Assembly (NCBI GenBank): GCA_035490315.1
Contig: DATHET010000334.1
Coordinates: 4,710-68,709, forward strand
DNA: 64,000 nt
Direction of reading: 5' to 3'
Source: JADJQU01 sp035490315
GTDB lineage: Bacteria > Planctomycetota > UBA1135 > GCA-002686595
Shown here: positions 9,501-16,480 of the stretch, piece by piece
Numbering within the stretch: position 1 is the first letter of the stretch
How the letters are laid out: each line of letters begins with the position of its first letter
Notes under the pieces: generated by a model
Seen by the model: the letters and a program-made list of their open reading frames with translations, nothing else
What the model was told of the DNA's origin: nothing
Databases searched by the model: none
Made by a program: the position numbers and the translations under genes

Positions 9501-10088
9501 GTCAGCGATCTCTTGCCGCGCGCCGATCCGCGTTTGCGCATCTTCACTTCGCTGCGCCTGTACTGGGACGCGGTCCGACTCGCCGTCGACGACGACGACG
9601 CCGAGCTGCACGTCACGCCGATCGAGCCGGCTTCGGCGGAGCTGTGGCGGCGCGGATTCAGCGAGCTGATCCAGGACGAGCGGCCCGAGCAGCCCGCGCG
9701 CTTCCAGTGGAACCGCCTCGCGCCGCGGCCGCGCTGGAATCCCCATCCCGGCTTCTACACGAAGTACGGCGAGACCCTGCCGCTGATCAGCGCGATCGAC
9801 GACCAGTTCGTGGTCATGGGCAGCGGCGATGCACTGCACGTCGAGTTCGATGCGAGCCTCGCGCCGCCCCTGCCCGCCGGCTGGCGGCGCGACTTCCTGT
9901 TGTTCCTCGACGGCTGGGCCAAGGATCGCGACCCCAACACGGTCTCGGCCCTGCACGTCGAGCCCCTGCCCTTCCACGGCATGACCGGCTACCCCTACGG
10001 CAAGGACGAGGAATTCCCGCGCACGCCAGAAACCAAAGCCTGGAAGCGCCAGTGGCAGACGCGCATGCCAGAGCCGTGGATCCGCTGA
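6561..10088 (+). CDS. Large membrane-anchored TPR / FG-GAP (VCBS) / ASPIC-UnbV protein
   Basis: The protein has 1175 residues. One hydrophobic segment (about 31-49, VVMLIVAAALALVALLWIV) anchors it with the bulk outside. Residues ~75-240 form TPR-like helices (MLGYLERLEGKFALAEEHL). These are followed by FG-GAP/VCBS-type Asp-rich strands such as FDHEGDLDLAVVGD, DLDADGRPDLWG, DFDGDGLLDAAW and DLDGDAVPEVLV. An ASPIC/UnbV-type block follows (KDNRRGVGAVVES...VDWLRVTWPNG). The last ~370 residues begin with CPFLYAWDGSKYDFVSD, a domain seen after ASPIC blocks in large secreted proteins. The role is unknown; surface binding is plausible. Starts at 6561 or 6591 are both possible. The stop codon lies inside the left arm of a long hairpin. 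Confidence 0.85.
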   Translation: MPLPRRSPLEMTRSVRSERAATQACDRGGVLVVMLIVAAALALVALLWIVSQRPKTSESEQSGGNPAADQLAREKTAAWFAKSAANDTAGALDEAEKALAPLLARKTPAIEDLISGAILARTRYHDRVQDHDAEARKLLARVLEREPDNARAHYMLGYLERLEGKFALAEEHLRAVLKSQPDDLPTKLALAQVIEEKTPKEADALYRSVIGRGVDNAGSWYVTAVFRLAGLMRDLGRDDESERFLGEFQTLLDRGLNAPKQIDEERGNLGNLGAPPPLPIDVAVVVSVPALGFQETILPELAGFERLRACDLDGDEIMDLVGFGARGITAAVHGRDGTWRAQVLVTGQVDWLITADLTPLSAKAAGEPPSLQDVIASRGKDLVWLRASRDERGQVSWKQEAKPIFSLSSQPRDGLAFDFDHEGDLDLAVVGDFGLRILRNDGARSDLPGAAFTDVTQQSGAPLSRPFAWIISEDFDTDQDVDLLCGGPRDVLMLSNLRGGKLASVTDERLKNFAVTPIRPLCADLDADGRPDLWGAGPYSLLYLNQASTMFRPEQSRGLVRAPESLLAPAVAAEPWAGKPPRELLPADFDGDGLLDAAWLNVDAPDQQVLSAQLAIGRLGQQGFDLVLSKTKSSSQPAIADLDGDAVPEVLVTSAEGLLVSRLTVPEHSSLRLSLRGKKDNRRGVGAVVESRAGGNYQRTYWRGEPTALGLGAATSVDWLRVTWPNGVIQYDLQPEPGSRTITQREGLEGSCPFLYAWDGSKYDFVSDVLGITPLGLPMEPDMLVPPDHDEFVLIRGEQLAAKDGRYEVQLTEELREVTYLDRLRLDVVDHPEGTEIFPNELFCFPPFPLPHVHTLRAPLSPVRAVTSDGRDCTQALARIDNEYTGPTSFAPSQFLGLCPPHWVELEFDAAQLASANKLRLFLTGWFYWTDASVNMSSARDPSFEFIPPIFQVPDGQGGWKDAGPPVGFPAGKTKTMVVDVSDLLPRADPRLRIFTSLRLYWDAVRLAVDDDDAELHVTPIEPASAELWRRGFSELIQDERPEQPARFQWNRLAPRPRWNPHPGFYTKYGETLPLISAIDDQFVVMGSGDALHVEFDASLAPPLPAGWRRDFLLFLDGWAKDRDPNTVSALHVEPLPFHGMTGYPYGKDEEFPRTPETKAWKRQWQTRMPEPWIR

Positions 10089-10192
10089 CGGTACCCGGTA
10101 TTCTACCGCCATTAATTACATTCCCCCGATGCTGGCGAATGCCGGCATCGGGGGAATGTAATTAATGGCGGTAGAATACCGGGTACCGTCAG
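10085..10192. repeat. Perfect 48-bp inverted repeat (long hairpin) between convergent genes
   Basis: Bases 10085-10132 are the exact reverse complement of 10145-10192. The centre pairs further (G-C, G-C, C-G) around a GAAT loop, giving one hairpin of more than 50 bp. Both arms hold a stop codon: TGA of the upstream gene at 10086-10088 and the stop of the convergent serine-hydrolase homologue at 10189-10191. The outer part GGTACCCGGTATTCTACC recurs almost unchanged in the hairpin at 14482-14580. It could end transcription from both sides, but there is no U-tract, and the shared ends suggest a mobile palindromic (REP/MITE-like) element. Confidence 0.9.
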
Positions 10193-11889
10193 TCGAGCCT
10201 GCGCGCGCTCGAATCGCTCGCTTCGCCAGCGTCCGTGGCGAATGAGAGGCCGCGGACGGAGCCGTCGGCGCGCAGCATCAGGGCCAGGCGTCGAACGCTG
10301 AGGCTCGCGGGGTCGTAGGTGACCAGGCCGCTGTCCTTCGCGGGCCACAGGCGTCCGCTCGAGAAGATTGCCGGCCCTGGATGGAACTCGGTGAGGACGC
10401 GGCCGTTCCAGACGAACCAGACGATCTCGGCTCCGCGCTCGAAGTCGATTTTCACGGCGACGGTTTCCTCGCGAGCCACGCAGGCCAGCAACTTGGGAGG
10501 CGACGACGCGCCCAGGCGTTGCTCGAGCTTGCGCCACCAGGTGCCCATCTCGCTGTCGACTTCCACCGCCGTGCGCCCGAGCAGCGCGGCCGCCGCCGGG
10601 AAGTCGCGGCCGCGCAGGTTCTCGCACAGGGCGACGGACCGCGCGCCGAACTCGTTTTCCCAGGCCTTCGATTCCGCGGTCGGCGGTGCGAGGGCATCGA
10701 CGGCGCCCTGGTTCTCCGCGGCGAGCGACATGCGCCCGCGCTCGAAGAACACGCGCAGGCGTCCCCCGCCGGGCAACTCGTAGGCGCCCGCCGCCGCCGC
10801 GGCGAGCTTGGGATCCAGCGCGCCGACTTCGGGCGGCAGGGCCAGGGTGCGGCCGTTGATCAGGGCATCGACGTGCTTGACCGCCGCCGGCATCGCTTCG
10901 TTCAAGAGCAGGGTCCAGCTCAGCGGATCGTCGAGGCCGCGGCGCACCTCGATCTGGAAACCGGCCAGGTCGGAAGATCGCTGGGCGACGCGCCGATCCG
11001 CGTCGCTGCGCTGGATGAACAGGCCGCAGGCGGAATTTCCGAGCATCGGCTCGTGCAGCAGCTCCACGGCGCGCGCCGAGAGCAGGCCCTCGCCGACCAG
11101 CGCCCGTTCCCAGCGGTAGAGATCGCCGACGCTGGAGACCATCGCGCCCGCGCCGCGCAGCGGCCAGGAGGGCTGCCAGCTCGCGGGACTGCCCTGGTCG
11201 TTGTCGTCGACATAGGCGTGGGCGAGCGGCGCGCTGGCCGCGCGCGCATCGCCGATGAACAAGCTCGTGCGCATGTCCGAGGGCTCGAAGATCTTCGTGC
11301 GCACGAATTCCTCGAAGGGCAGGGCCCCGAGCTTCTCGACCACCGCGCAGAGCAGCGCGTAGCCCGCGCTCGATGGGTTGCAGCGCGTGCCCGGCACGGA
11401 TTCGAGCGGAGCGCCGAGGATCCGCGCGAGAGCCTCTTCCTTGGATTCCACCGCGCCGAAAGGCAGGCCGACGTCCGCGGGCAGACCGGATTCGTGGTGC
11501 AGGAGCTGGCGCAGGGTGATCGCCTGCTTGTCGGAGGGCACGCCCTCGAGGTGCGCGCCCAAGGCGTCGTCGATCGAGAGCCGGCCCTGATCGGCGAGCA
11601 AGAGCACCGCGACGGCCGTGAACTGCTGCGAAGCGCCGGCGAGGGGAAACTGGGTCAGCGCCGAATTGGGCAGGCCGTGCGCGCGGTCGGCCATGCCGTA
11701 ACCCGTGGCCAGGACCACGCGCCCGGAGCGCGCGACCAGCACGGCGCCGGAGAATCCCCACGGCACCAGGCGCTGCAGGTGCTCGTCCAGACGCTGGCCG
11801 AGATCGGTCTGGGCCGCAGCGCATGGCGCGGCCAGGGCGATCGCGGTCGCCAGCGCAACGCCGGACAGACTCTTGGCGAGGGAGGCCAC
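10189..11889 (-). CDS. Secreted serine-hydrolase (class C beta-lactamase fold) homologue lacking catalytic residues
   Basis: The product has 566 residues from GTG 11889, which gives a clean signal peptide (MASLAKSLSGVALATAIALAAPCAAA). A TTG start 12 codons earlier is possible. The domain aligns without gaps to the family around FPLAGASQQFTAVAVLLLAD, where active members have F-x-I-G-S-V-T-K-Q-F-T. Ser is Gly85 and Lys is Gln88. The YxN motif reads PSS (172-174), and the third motif HxG reads RSS. All three catalytic motifs are therefore lost although the scaffold is intact and the gene uninterrupted. It is probably a periplasmic binding or structural pseudoenzyme. It sits 58 bases downstream of the thioesterase/EamA pair, and its stop lies in the hairpin at 10085-10192. 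Confidence 0.82.
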   Translation of the reverse strand: MASLAKSLSGVALATAIALAAPCAAAQTDLGQRLDEHLQRLVPWGFSGAVLVARSGRVVLATGYGMADRAHGLPNSALTQFPLAGASQQFTAVAVLLLADQGRLSIDDALGAHLEGVPSDKQAITLRQLLHHESGLPADVGLPFGAVESKEEALARILGAPLESVPGTRCNPSSAGYALLCAVVEKLGALPFEEFVRTKIFEPSDMRTSLFIGDARAASAPLAHAYVDDNDQGSPASWQPSWPLRGAGAMVSSVGDLYRWERALVGEGLLSARAVELLHEPMLGNSACGLFIQRSDADRRVAQRSSDLAGFQIEVRRGLDDPLSWTLLLNEAMPAAVKHVDALINGRTLALPPEVGALDPKLAAAAAGAYELPGGGRLRVFFERGRMSLAAENQGAVDALAPPTAESKAWENEFGARSVALCENLRGRDFPAAAALLGRTAVEVDSEMGTWWRKLEQRLGASSPPKLLACVAREETVAVKIDFERGAEIVWFVWNGRVLTEFHPGPAIFSSGRLWPAKDSGLVTYDPASLSVRRLALMLRADGSVRGLSFATDAGEASDSSARRLD

Positions 11890-11947
11890 GAGAGGTTTGT
11901 AGCCCGCGGAAGCGGATCGGAGCAAATGCTCCGCCGCCAGAGCGCCG

Positions 11948-12391
11948 TCAGAGGCCTTCGAGCGCGGCGACAGCGGTGCGGAATCGTTCTGGCATCGCGC
12001 GACTGGCTCCGCTCGCCGGATCGTAGAGCACCAGCGTGGCCCGCGCCTCGGCCCAGGTCTCGAGCTCGGGCCAGCTGCGCACGCGGTAGGCCTGCTCCAG
12101 CGAGGAATTGCCCAGGCGCAGCGTGCGCAGCTCGATCTCGACCTCGGCCCCGCCGCGGCCTGGCTTCAAGAAGCGGATCTGAGTCTGCGCGAGCAGGAAG
12201 GGAAACTGATTGTTGTCCAAGAGGTCGAGCGCCTTGAAATACGCGTAGCGCGACTCCTCGAGCAGCGTCATGTAGACGGCGTTGTTCAACACGCCCTGGT
12301 TGTCCTCATCCGACCAGCGCGTGTGCGCGCGCACGCGGAAGCGCATCTGTGCGCTCGGCGGGACCTCGGGATGGCTCTGGGCGTGATTCAT
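11948..12391 (-). CDS. Acyl-CoA thioesterase, 4-hydroxybenzoyl-CoA thioesterase (hotdog) family
   Basis: This 147-residue single hotdog domain has TRWSDEDNQGVLNNAVYMTLLEESRYAYF near the start. The Asp and Asn of the D-x-x-G-x-x-N pattern sit where 4-HBT/YbgC enzymes bind substrate. It would hydrolyse short or aromatic acyl-CoA in the cytosol. Its ATG overlaps the stop of the upstream EamA transporter (ATGA at 12391-12388), so the two are translationally coupled. No further pathway genes reveal the substrate. Confidence 0.85.
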   Translation of the reverse strand: MNHAQSHPEVPPSAQMRFRVRAHTRWSDEDNQGVLNNAVYMTLLEESRYAYFKALDLLDNNQFPFLLAQTQIRFLKPGRGGAEVEIELRTLRLGNSSLEQAYRVRSWPELETWAEARATLVLYDPASGASRAMPERFRTAVAALEGL

Positions 12392-13383
12392 CGGGAAATG
12401 GCGATCCGCCGCTGCGGGCCGAAGAGCACCAGGGCCGTGCCCGCGAACACGAAGGCTCCGCAAATGACCGTGCGCGGCGTCGGCGCCTCGCGCAGGATCA
12501 GGATCGCGGCGACGATCGTGATCAGCGATTGGAAAAAAATGAACACGGCCGTCGTCGACGCCGCGACGCGCGCCAGGGCGTAGGCATTGAGGAAATACGC
12601 GACGATCGTCGGGAAGATGAGGATGTAGGCCAGCGAGATCCAGCTCTGGACGCTGACCTGTGCTGGAACCCAGGCCACGCGGCCGGCGAACAGCGGCACG
12701 GTCCACAGCGAGAGCACGAAGACCCAGGCCGTCACGGTCAGCGGCCCGTATTTGGCGACCATCGGCCGCGAGAAGACCAGGTAGAGCGAATAGAAAAAAG
12801 TGTTCGCCACCATCATCAGGTTTCCCGTGCGCGTCGAGGACGACAGCTCGGCGCCGCGCTCGAACGCGAGGAACAGTGTCCCGGCGACCGCCAGCAGGAT
12901 GCCGATGCCGCGCGACCAGCAGAATCGCTCGTGGCCGAGCAGCACCGCGACCCCGAAAGTGAACACCGGGATCATCGGCATGATCAGTCCGGCATTGATC
13001 GCCGTCGATCGGCGCAAGCCTTCGAGGAACAGGACCATGTTGATCGTGATGCCGAGCAGGCCGAGCACCGCGAGCTTTCCCAGGTCGATCCAGGACGGCA
13101 GGGCGCGCTTCCCGCGCAGGATGGCGACGGCGATGCCCAGCCCCAGGGAGCCCGCGACGATGCGCCAGCCGACGATGGCCTCGGCGCTGAAATCCGCCAG
13201 GGCCCACTTGCCGAACACGGTGAACAGGGCGAAGGCGAACTGCACGACGATCAGGGCCAGGTAGCCCTTGGAGCGCGCGCTCGCATCGCGATCGGCAGCC
13301 ACGGAGAGGGTCGCTCGAGTTTCGGGCGCAAGGCTCGTCGTGCCGCTCGGAACATCCAGAGGAGCCTTGACCATCCGGGCCAT
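12388..13383 (-). CDS. EamA/DMT-superfamily inner-membrane transporter
   Basis: About 331 residues with ten hydrophobic helices arranged as two EamA repeats: the first from LALIVVQFAFALFTVFGKWAL, the second from GNLMMVANTFFYSLYLVFSRP. Such proteins export metabolites or amino acids by drug/metabolite-type transport; the substrate cannot be read from sequence. The N-terminal ~38 residues are polar. The start is either MARMVK (13383) or MRT three codons earlier. A TAGCCT box at 13429-13424 about 40 bases upstream is a possible -10. It is coupled to the thioesterase by a 4-base overlap. Confidence 0.85.
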   Translation of the reverse strand: MARMVKAPLDVPSGTTSLAPETRATLSVAADRDASARSKGYLALIVVQFAFALFTVFGKWALADFSAEAIVGWRIVAGSLGLGIAVAILRGKRALPSWIDLGKLAVLGLLGITINMVLFLEGLRRSTAINAGLIMPMIPVFTFGVAVLLGHERFCWSRGIGILLAVAGTLFLAFERGAELSSSTRTGNLMMVANTFFYSLYLVFSRPMVAKYGPLTVTAWVFVLSLWTVPLFAGRVAWVPAQVSVQSWISLAYILIFPTIVAYFLNAYALARVAASTTAVFIFFQSLITIVAAILILREAPTPRTVICGAFVFAGTALVLFGPQRRIAISR

Positions 13384-13677
13384 GGTACGCATCCCAAGCT
13401 TCGCGATGCACTGCACGGACGCGAGGCTAGCGCGCCGACTCTGGCCTGCTGATCTGCTCGCAGACCTGCGCGCTCGACGCCGTCGAGGTGCACGGCGGCC
13501 AACATCCATCGCTCGGGATACCTGGATTTGTAGGGTGTCCCGGCTCCCGCGCAGGGTTAGGCGCGACGTGGAGAACTCTCGTTCGACCACGGGCCCCTGC
13601 GCAACGACCTCATTGGGTGTTAACAAGAACATCCGGGCTGACTGCGCCCTCCCGTGGGGAATCGGAGCCCAAGAACT

Positions 13678-14475
13678 TTGAAAACCACCCTCTTGCCGCT
13701 GATCCTCGGAAGTCTCGCAACCCTTTCGAGTTTCGCCGGGATCGGCACCGTCCCTGCACTCGAGATCGATTCCGAGTCCAGTGCGCTCCCCGCCCCCGCC
13801 GTGTCCGGACAGACGCCGGTGCCCCTGGGACGCGCCGATTTCTATTCAATTCTCTCCAAGGCCGGGATCTCGACGACCGGAACGACCACGATCCGCGGAA
13901 ACATCGGAGTCAGTCCGATCGACAGCACGGGCATCACCGGTTTCGGGCTCGTGATGCACTCGTCGAGCCTGTATTCGACATCTTCATTGGTCGCCGGAAA
14001 AGTGTTCGCCGCCGATTATGCGGCGCGGACCAGGCGTGTCCTGACCGCTTCCGTGCTCGACATGGAGACGGCTTACACCGACGCCGCCGGTCGGACTCTC
14101 CCGGACTTCACGGAGCTCGGCGCCGGCGACATCGGCGGGATGACCCTGGCTCCCGGTCTGTACAAGTGGGGAACCGGCGTCCTGATCCCGAGCAATGGAG
14201 TCACCCTCGCCGGCAACGCGACCGACGTCTGGATCTTCCAGATCGCCCAGGATCTCACCGTGAGCAACGGCGCCCAGGTCACGCTCACCGGCGGAGCCCA
14301 GGCGAAACGAGTCTTCTGGCAAGTGGCCGGCAACACGACCCTCGGAACGACCTCGGATTTCAGCGGCATCATCCTGTGCCAAACGGACATCGCCCTCCAG
14401 ACCGGCGCGAAGCTCACCGGCAAAGCCCTGGCGCAAACAGCCGTCACCCTGGACGCCAGCATCGTCAAACCCTGA
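13678..14475 (+). CDS. Secreted ice-binding-family protein (DUF3494 beta-solenoid)
   Basis: The product has 265 residues from a TTG start. This start gives a textbook signal peptide (M-KTTLLPLILGSLATLSSFAG) preceded by GGAG at 13664-13667. The GTG at 13654 would add eight polar residues and is less likely. The body from PLGRADFYSILSKAGIS matches the DUF3494 fold: GNIGVSPIDSTGITGF, then LAPGLYKWGTGVLIPSNGVTLAG, NATDVWIFQIAQDLTVSNGAQVTL, and ending NTTLGTTSDFSGIILCQTDI...LTGKALAQTAVTLDAS. Family members bind ice in cold-adapted microbes, but many homologues are generic surface solenoids. A hairpin begins 7 bases after the stop. Confidence 0.88.
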   Translation: MKTTLLPLILGSLATLSSFAGIGTVPALEIDSESSALPAPAVSGQTPVPLGRADFYSILSKAGISTTGTTTIRGNIGVSPIDSTGITGFGLVMHSSSLYSTSSLVAGKVFAADYAARTRRVLTASVLDMETAYTDAAGRTLPDFTELGAGDIGGMTLAPGLYKWGTGVLIPSNGVTLAGNATDVWIFQIAQDLTVSNGAQVTLTGGAQAKRVFWQVAGNTTLGTTSDFSGIILCQTDIALQTGAKLTGKALAQTAVTLDASIVKP

Positions 14476-14481
14476 GACAGT

Positions 14482-14580
14482 CCCGGTATTCCACCACCAT
14501 CCTGAACCGGCCGCTAACCCGCGCCGCGCCCGCGCCTGCTCGAGTAAACGGCCGGTTCAGGATGGTGGTGGAATACCGGG
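14482..14580. repeat. 32-bp perfect inverted repeat with 35-base loop, related to the 10085-10192 hairpin
   Basis: Bases 14482-14513 are the exact reverse complement of 14549-14580. The outer sequence CCCGGTATTCCACCACCAT corresponds to CCCGGTATTCTACCGCCAT in the first hairpin, while the inner parts differ completely. It lies 7 bases after the ice-binding gene and ~80 bases before the Nudix gene. Both copies sit directly at gene 3' ends in intergenic DNA, which fits a palindromic repetitive element that may also act as a terminator or mRNA 3' stabiliser. Confidence 0.85.
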
Positions 14581-14662
14581 TACCAGGTCGTCCGCGGAGT
14601 CCTCGCTCCGCCTCGAAAAGAGGCCGAGGGCAGTACCATCGCAGGAGGTAGGCTCTCCACGC

Positions 14663-15289
14663 ATGACTCCCACGCCCGACGAAGATCCCAAGCCGTCCGC
14701 GAAAGCGTCGAAGTCCGCGCTGCGCGGTCTCCAGATCTGGCCGCTCGATCGCCGCGAGGCAGGTCCCGATCTGCAGGTCTGCCGCGCGCGCTACGACTGG
14801 CTGACGAACCCGCGCACCGGCAAGCTGATGAAGCGCACGGTGCTCGAGACACCCGATTGGGTCAACGTGGTCGCGGTCGACGCGCAGGATCGATTGATCC
14901 TCGTACACCAGTTCCGCTTCGGCACCGGCGCGGTCACGACGGAAATCCCCGGCGGGATGGTCGATCGCGGTGAGTTCCACGGCGACGCGGCGAAGCGCGA
15001 GCTGCGCGAGGAAGTCGGGCACACGTCCGAGCGCTGGACCTACCTCGGCTGCGTGCAGCCCAACCCGGCCTTTCAGAACAACGTCTGCCACCACTGGCTC
15101 GCCGAGGGCGCGAAGTTGACCCACCCGCAGGAGCTCGACAGCGGCGAGGACATCGCGGTCGAGGCCTGGACCCTCGATCAAGTGCGCCAGGGGATCGCCG
15201 ATGGATCGATCCGGCACGCGCTAGTGCTCACCGCTCTCTCGCGCGTGTTCGATCTGCGGCCCTTCGAGGGTCGCGGCCTGCAGAGCTGA
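14663..15289 (+). CDS. Nudix hydrolase, ADP-ribose pyrophosphatase-like
   Basis: The protein has 208 residues. The Nudix box is complete: G-x5-E in GMVDRGE, then x7-REL-REEVG (KRELREEVGH). The block VVAVDAQDRLILVHQFRFGTG...EIPGG upstream is typical of ADP-sugar pyrophosphatases (NudF type), which split ADP-ribose to AMP and ribose 5-phosphate. A strong ribosome site (AGGAGG, 14642-14647) precedes the ATG, and TACCAT at 14634-14639 is a possible -10 box. Confidence 0.9.
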   Translation: MTPTPDEDPKPSAKASKSALRGLQIWPLDRREAGPDLQVCRARYDWLTNPRTGKLMKRTVLETPDWVNVVAVDAQDRLILVHQFRFGTGAVTTEIPGGMVDRGEFHGDAAKRELREEVGHTSERWTYLGCVQPNPAFQNNVCHHWLAEGAKLTHPQELDSGEDIAVEAWTLDQVRQGIADGSIRHALVLTALSRVFDLRPFEGRGLQS

Positions 15290-15359
15290 GCTGCACGTCG
15301 CTGCCGCGAATCCGCGCGCAGCGCGTAATGCGCGCCCGAGCAGCTGCTACCTTCTCCCC

Positions 15360-16469
15360 ATGCCCAGCCGGCGCAGCCTGCTCCAAGGATTGGTCTGCTT
15401 GCCCTTCGCGGCGCGCGGCTGGAGCCAGACTCCGCTGCGACCGGGCCGAGGCTATGCCTGCGCGCTGGGCGAGGACGCGGATGCCAGCTTGCTTCCGCAC
15501 GCGCGTCGCGACGGCGAATCGCTGGCGATCGCCCTGGCGGCGACGCCGCGGCCGAGTCCGGAAATCTTGCGCAAGTTGACGGGAACCGAAGCCCCGAGCT
15601 GGGTCGAGCTCTCCCCGCAGGACCGCGGAGGCGTCGACGACGGCCCCCTCGCGGAACGCATCCGCACCGCGGCGAGTGTGACCTTGATCGAAGGCGAGGT
15701 GATCGACTGGCTGGTCACCCTGTGGCCCGCGCGGCGCAGCAGCGCTGTGCTCGAGGCCTTGGCGGAATGCGCGCTGACCGGCGGCCGGCTGATCGGCCGC
15801 GGCTCGACGGCGATCCTCGTCGCGGCGGGCGGCGTGGTGCGCGGGCCGACGCGCGAAGCTCGGGGCGAATCGCGCTTGCGCCTCGTCAATCCGCGCGAGT
15901 CCGGCGAGCCGCGCCTGACCCAGGGCCTGCATCTGTGCGGGAATTTCTACATCGACACCCGCGCGCGTTCGTCCGGCAGCCTGTTGCGACTCCTGTCGAC
16001 CCTGATCGAGAACCACGAAGATCGCGGCGTGATGCTCGGCGACCGCTCCGTCCTGTGCTGCGACCTCGAGGAGCGCGTGTGGACCGCGCTGGGCGCCGGC
16101 CCGCTGCTGGTCCTGGAGCTCTTGGGCTCGCGGCGACTCTCGGAATCGATCCAGGACGCCGAGCTCAGCGTGCTCTCGAACGGAGACGGCCGGCGCGCTC
16201 TCGATCGGCGGATGTTCAGCACGGGAGCGCCGATCGAATTCGGCGCGGCGGCGGCGGAGGCAGCGGATGCCGACGGACTGCTCGCCGCGAATCTGGTCGC
16301 TCCGCCGCTCGTGTCGCGGAGCTGGCGCAACGATCGGATGCGCGTCGCGCTGTTGCGCGCGACGCAGTCATCGGCTTGCTCCGGCCCCGAGGACGGCGCG
16401 CCTCGCAGCCAGCGCATGGTCTTGAATGTCGCGCTCGAGCGCGGGCGCTGGGGCGAGCTCGGGAGCTGA
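15360..16469 (+). CDS. Tat-like exported S51/cyanophycinase-like protein with degenerate active site
   Basis: The product has 369 residues. MPSRRSLLQGLVCLPFAARGWSQ looks like a twin-arginine signal. The segment LTGGRLIGRGSTAILVAAGG matches the nucleophile turn of S51 peptidases (VVAGTSAGA) with Ser retained. GLHLCGNFYIDTRARSSGSLLRLL corresponds to PGVIIDQHFxxRxRxxRL, but the catalytic His is Arg. GVMLGDRSVLCC replaces the G-I-D-E-x-T-A-L-V block. If the assignment is right, it is a catalytically impaired relative of cyanophycinase; the assignment rests on motif order, not overall identity. A TACCTT box at 15348-15353 lies 6 bases before the ATG. It converges on the ligase gene with 11 bases between them. 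Confidence 0.6.
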   Translation: MPSRRSLLQGLVCLPFAARGWSQTPLRPGRGYACALGEDADASLLPHARRDGESLAIALAATPRPSPEILRKLTGTEAPSWVELSPQDRGGVDDGPLAERIRTAASVTLIEGEVIDWLVTLWPARRSSAVLEALAECALTGGRLIGRGSTAILVAAGGVVRGPTREARGESRLRLVNPRESGEPRLTQGLHLCGNFYIDTRARSSGSLLRLLSTLIENHEDRGVMLGDRSVLCCDLEERVWTALGAGPLLVLELLGSRRLSESIQDAELSVLSNGDGRRALDRRMFSTGAPIEFGAAAAEAADADGLLAANLVAPPLVSRSWRNDRMRVALLRATQSSACSGPEDGAPRSQRMVLNVALERGRWGELGS

Positions 16470-16480
16470 GCGCGCGTTCG

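Noticed and set aside
10085..10192. Insertion sequence with terminal inverted repeats
   Set aside because: There is no room for a transposase (loop of 4 bases) and none elsewhere in the window; kept only as a palindromic repeat.
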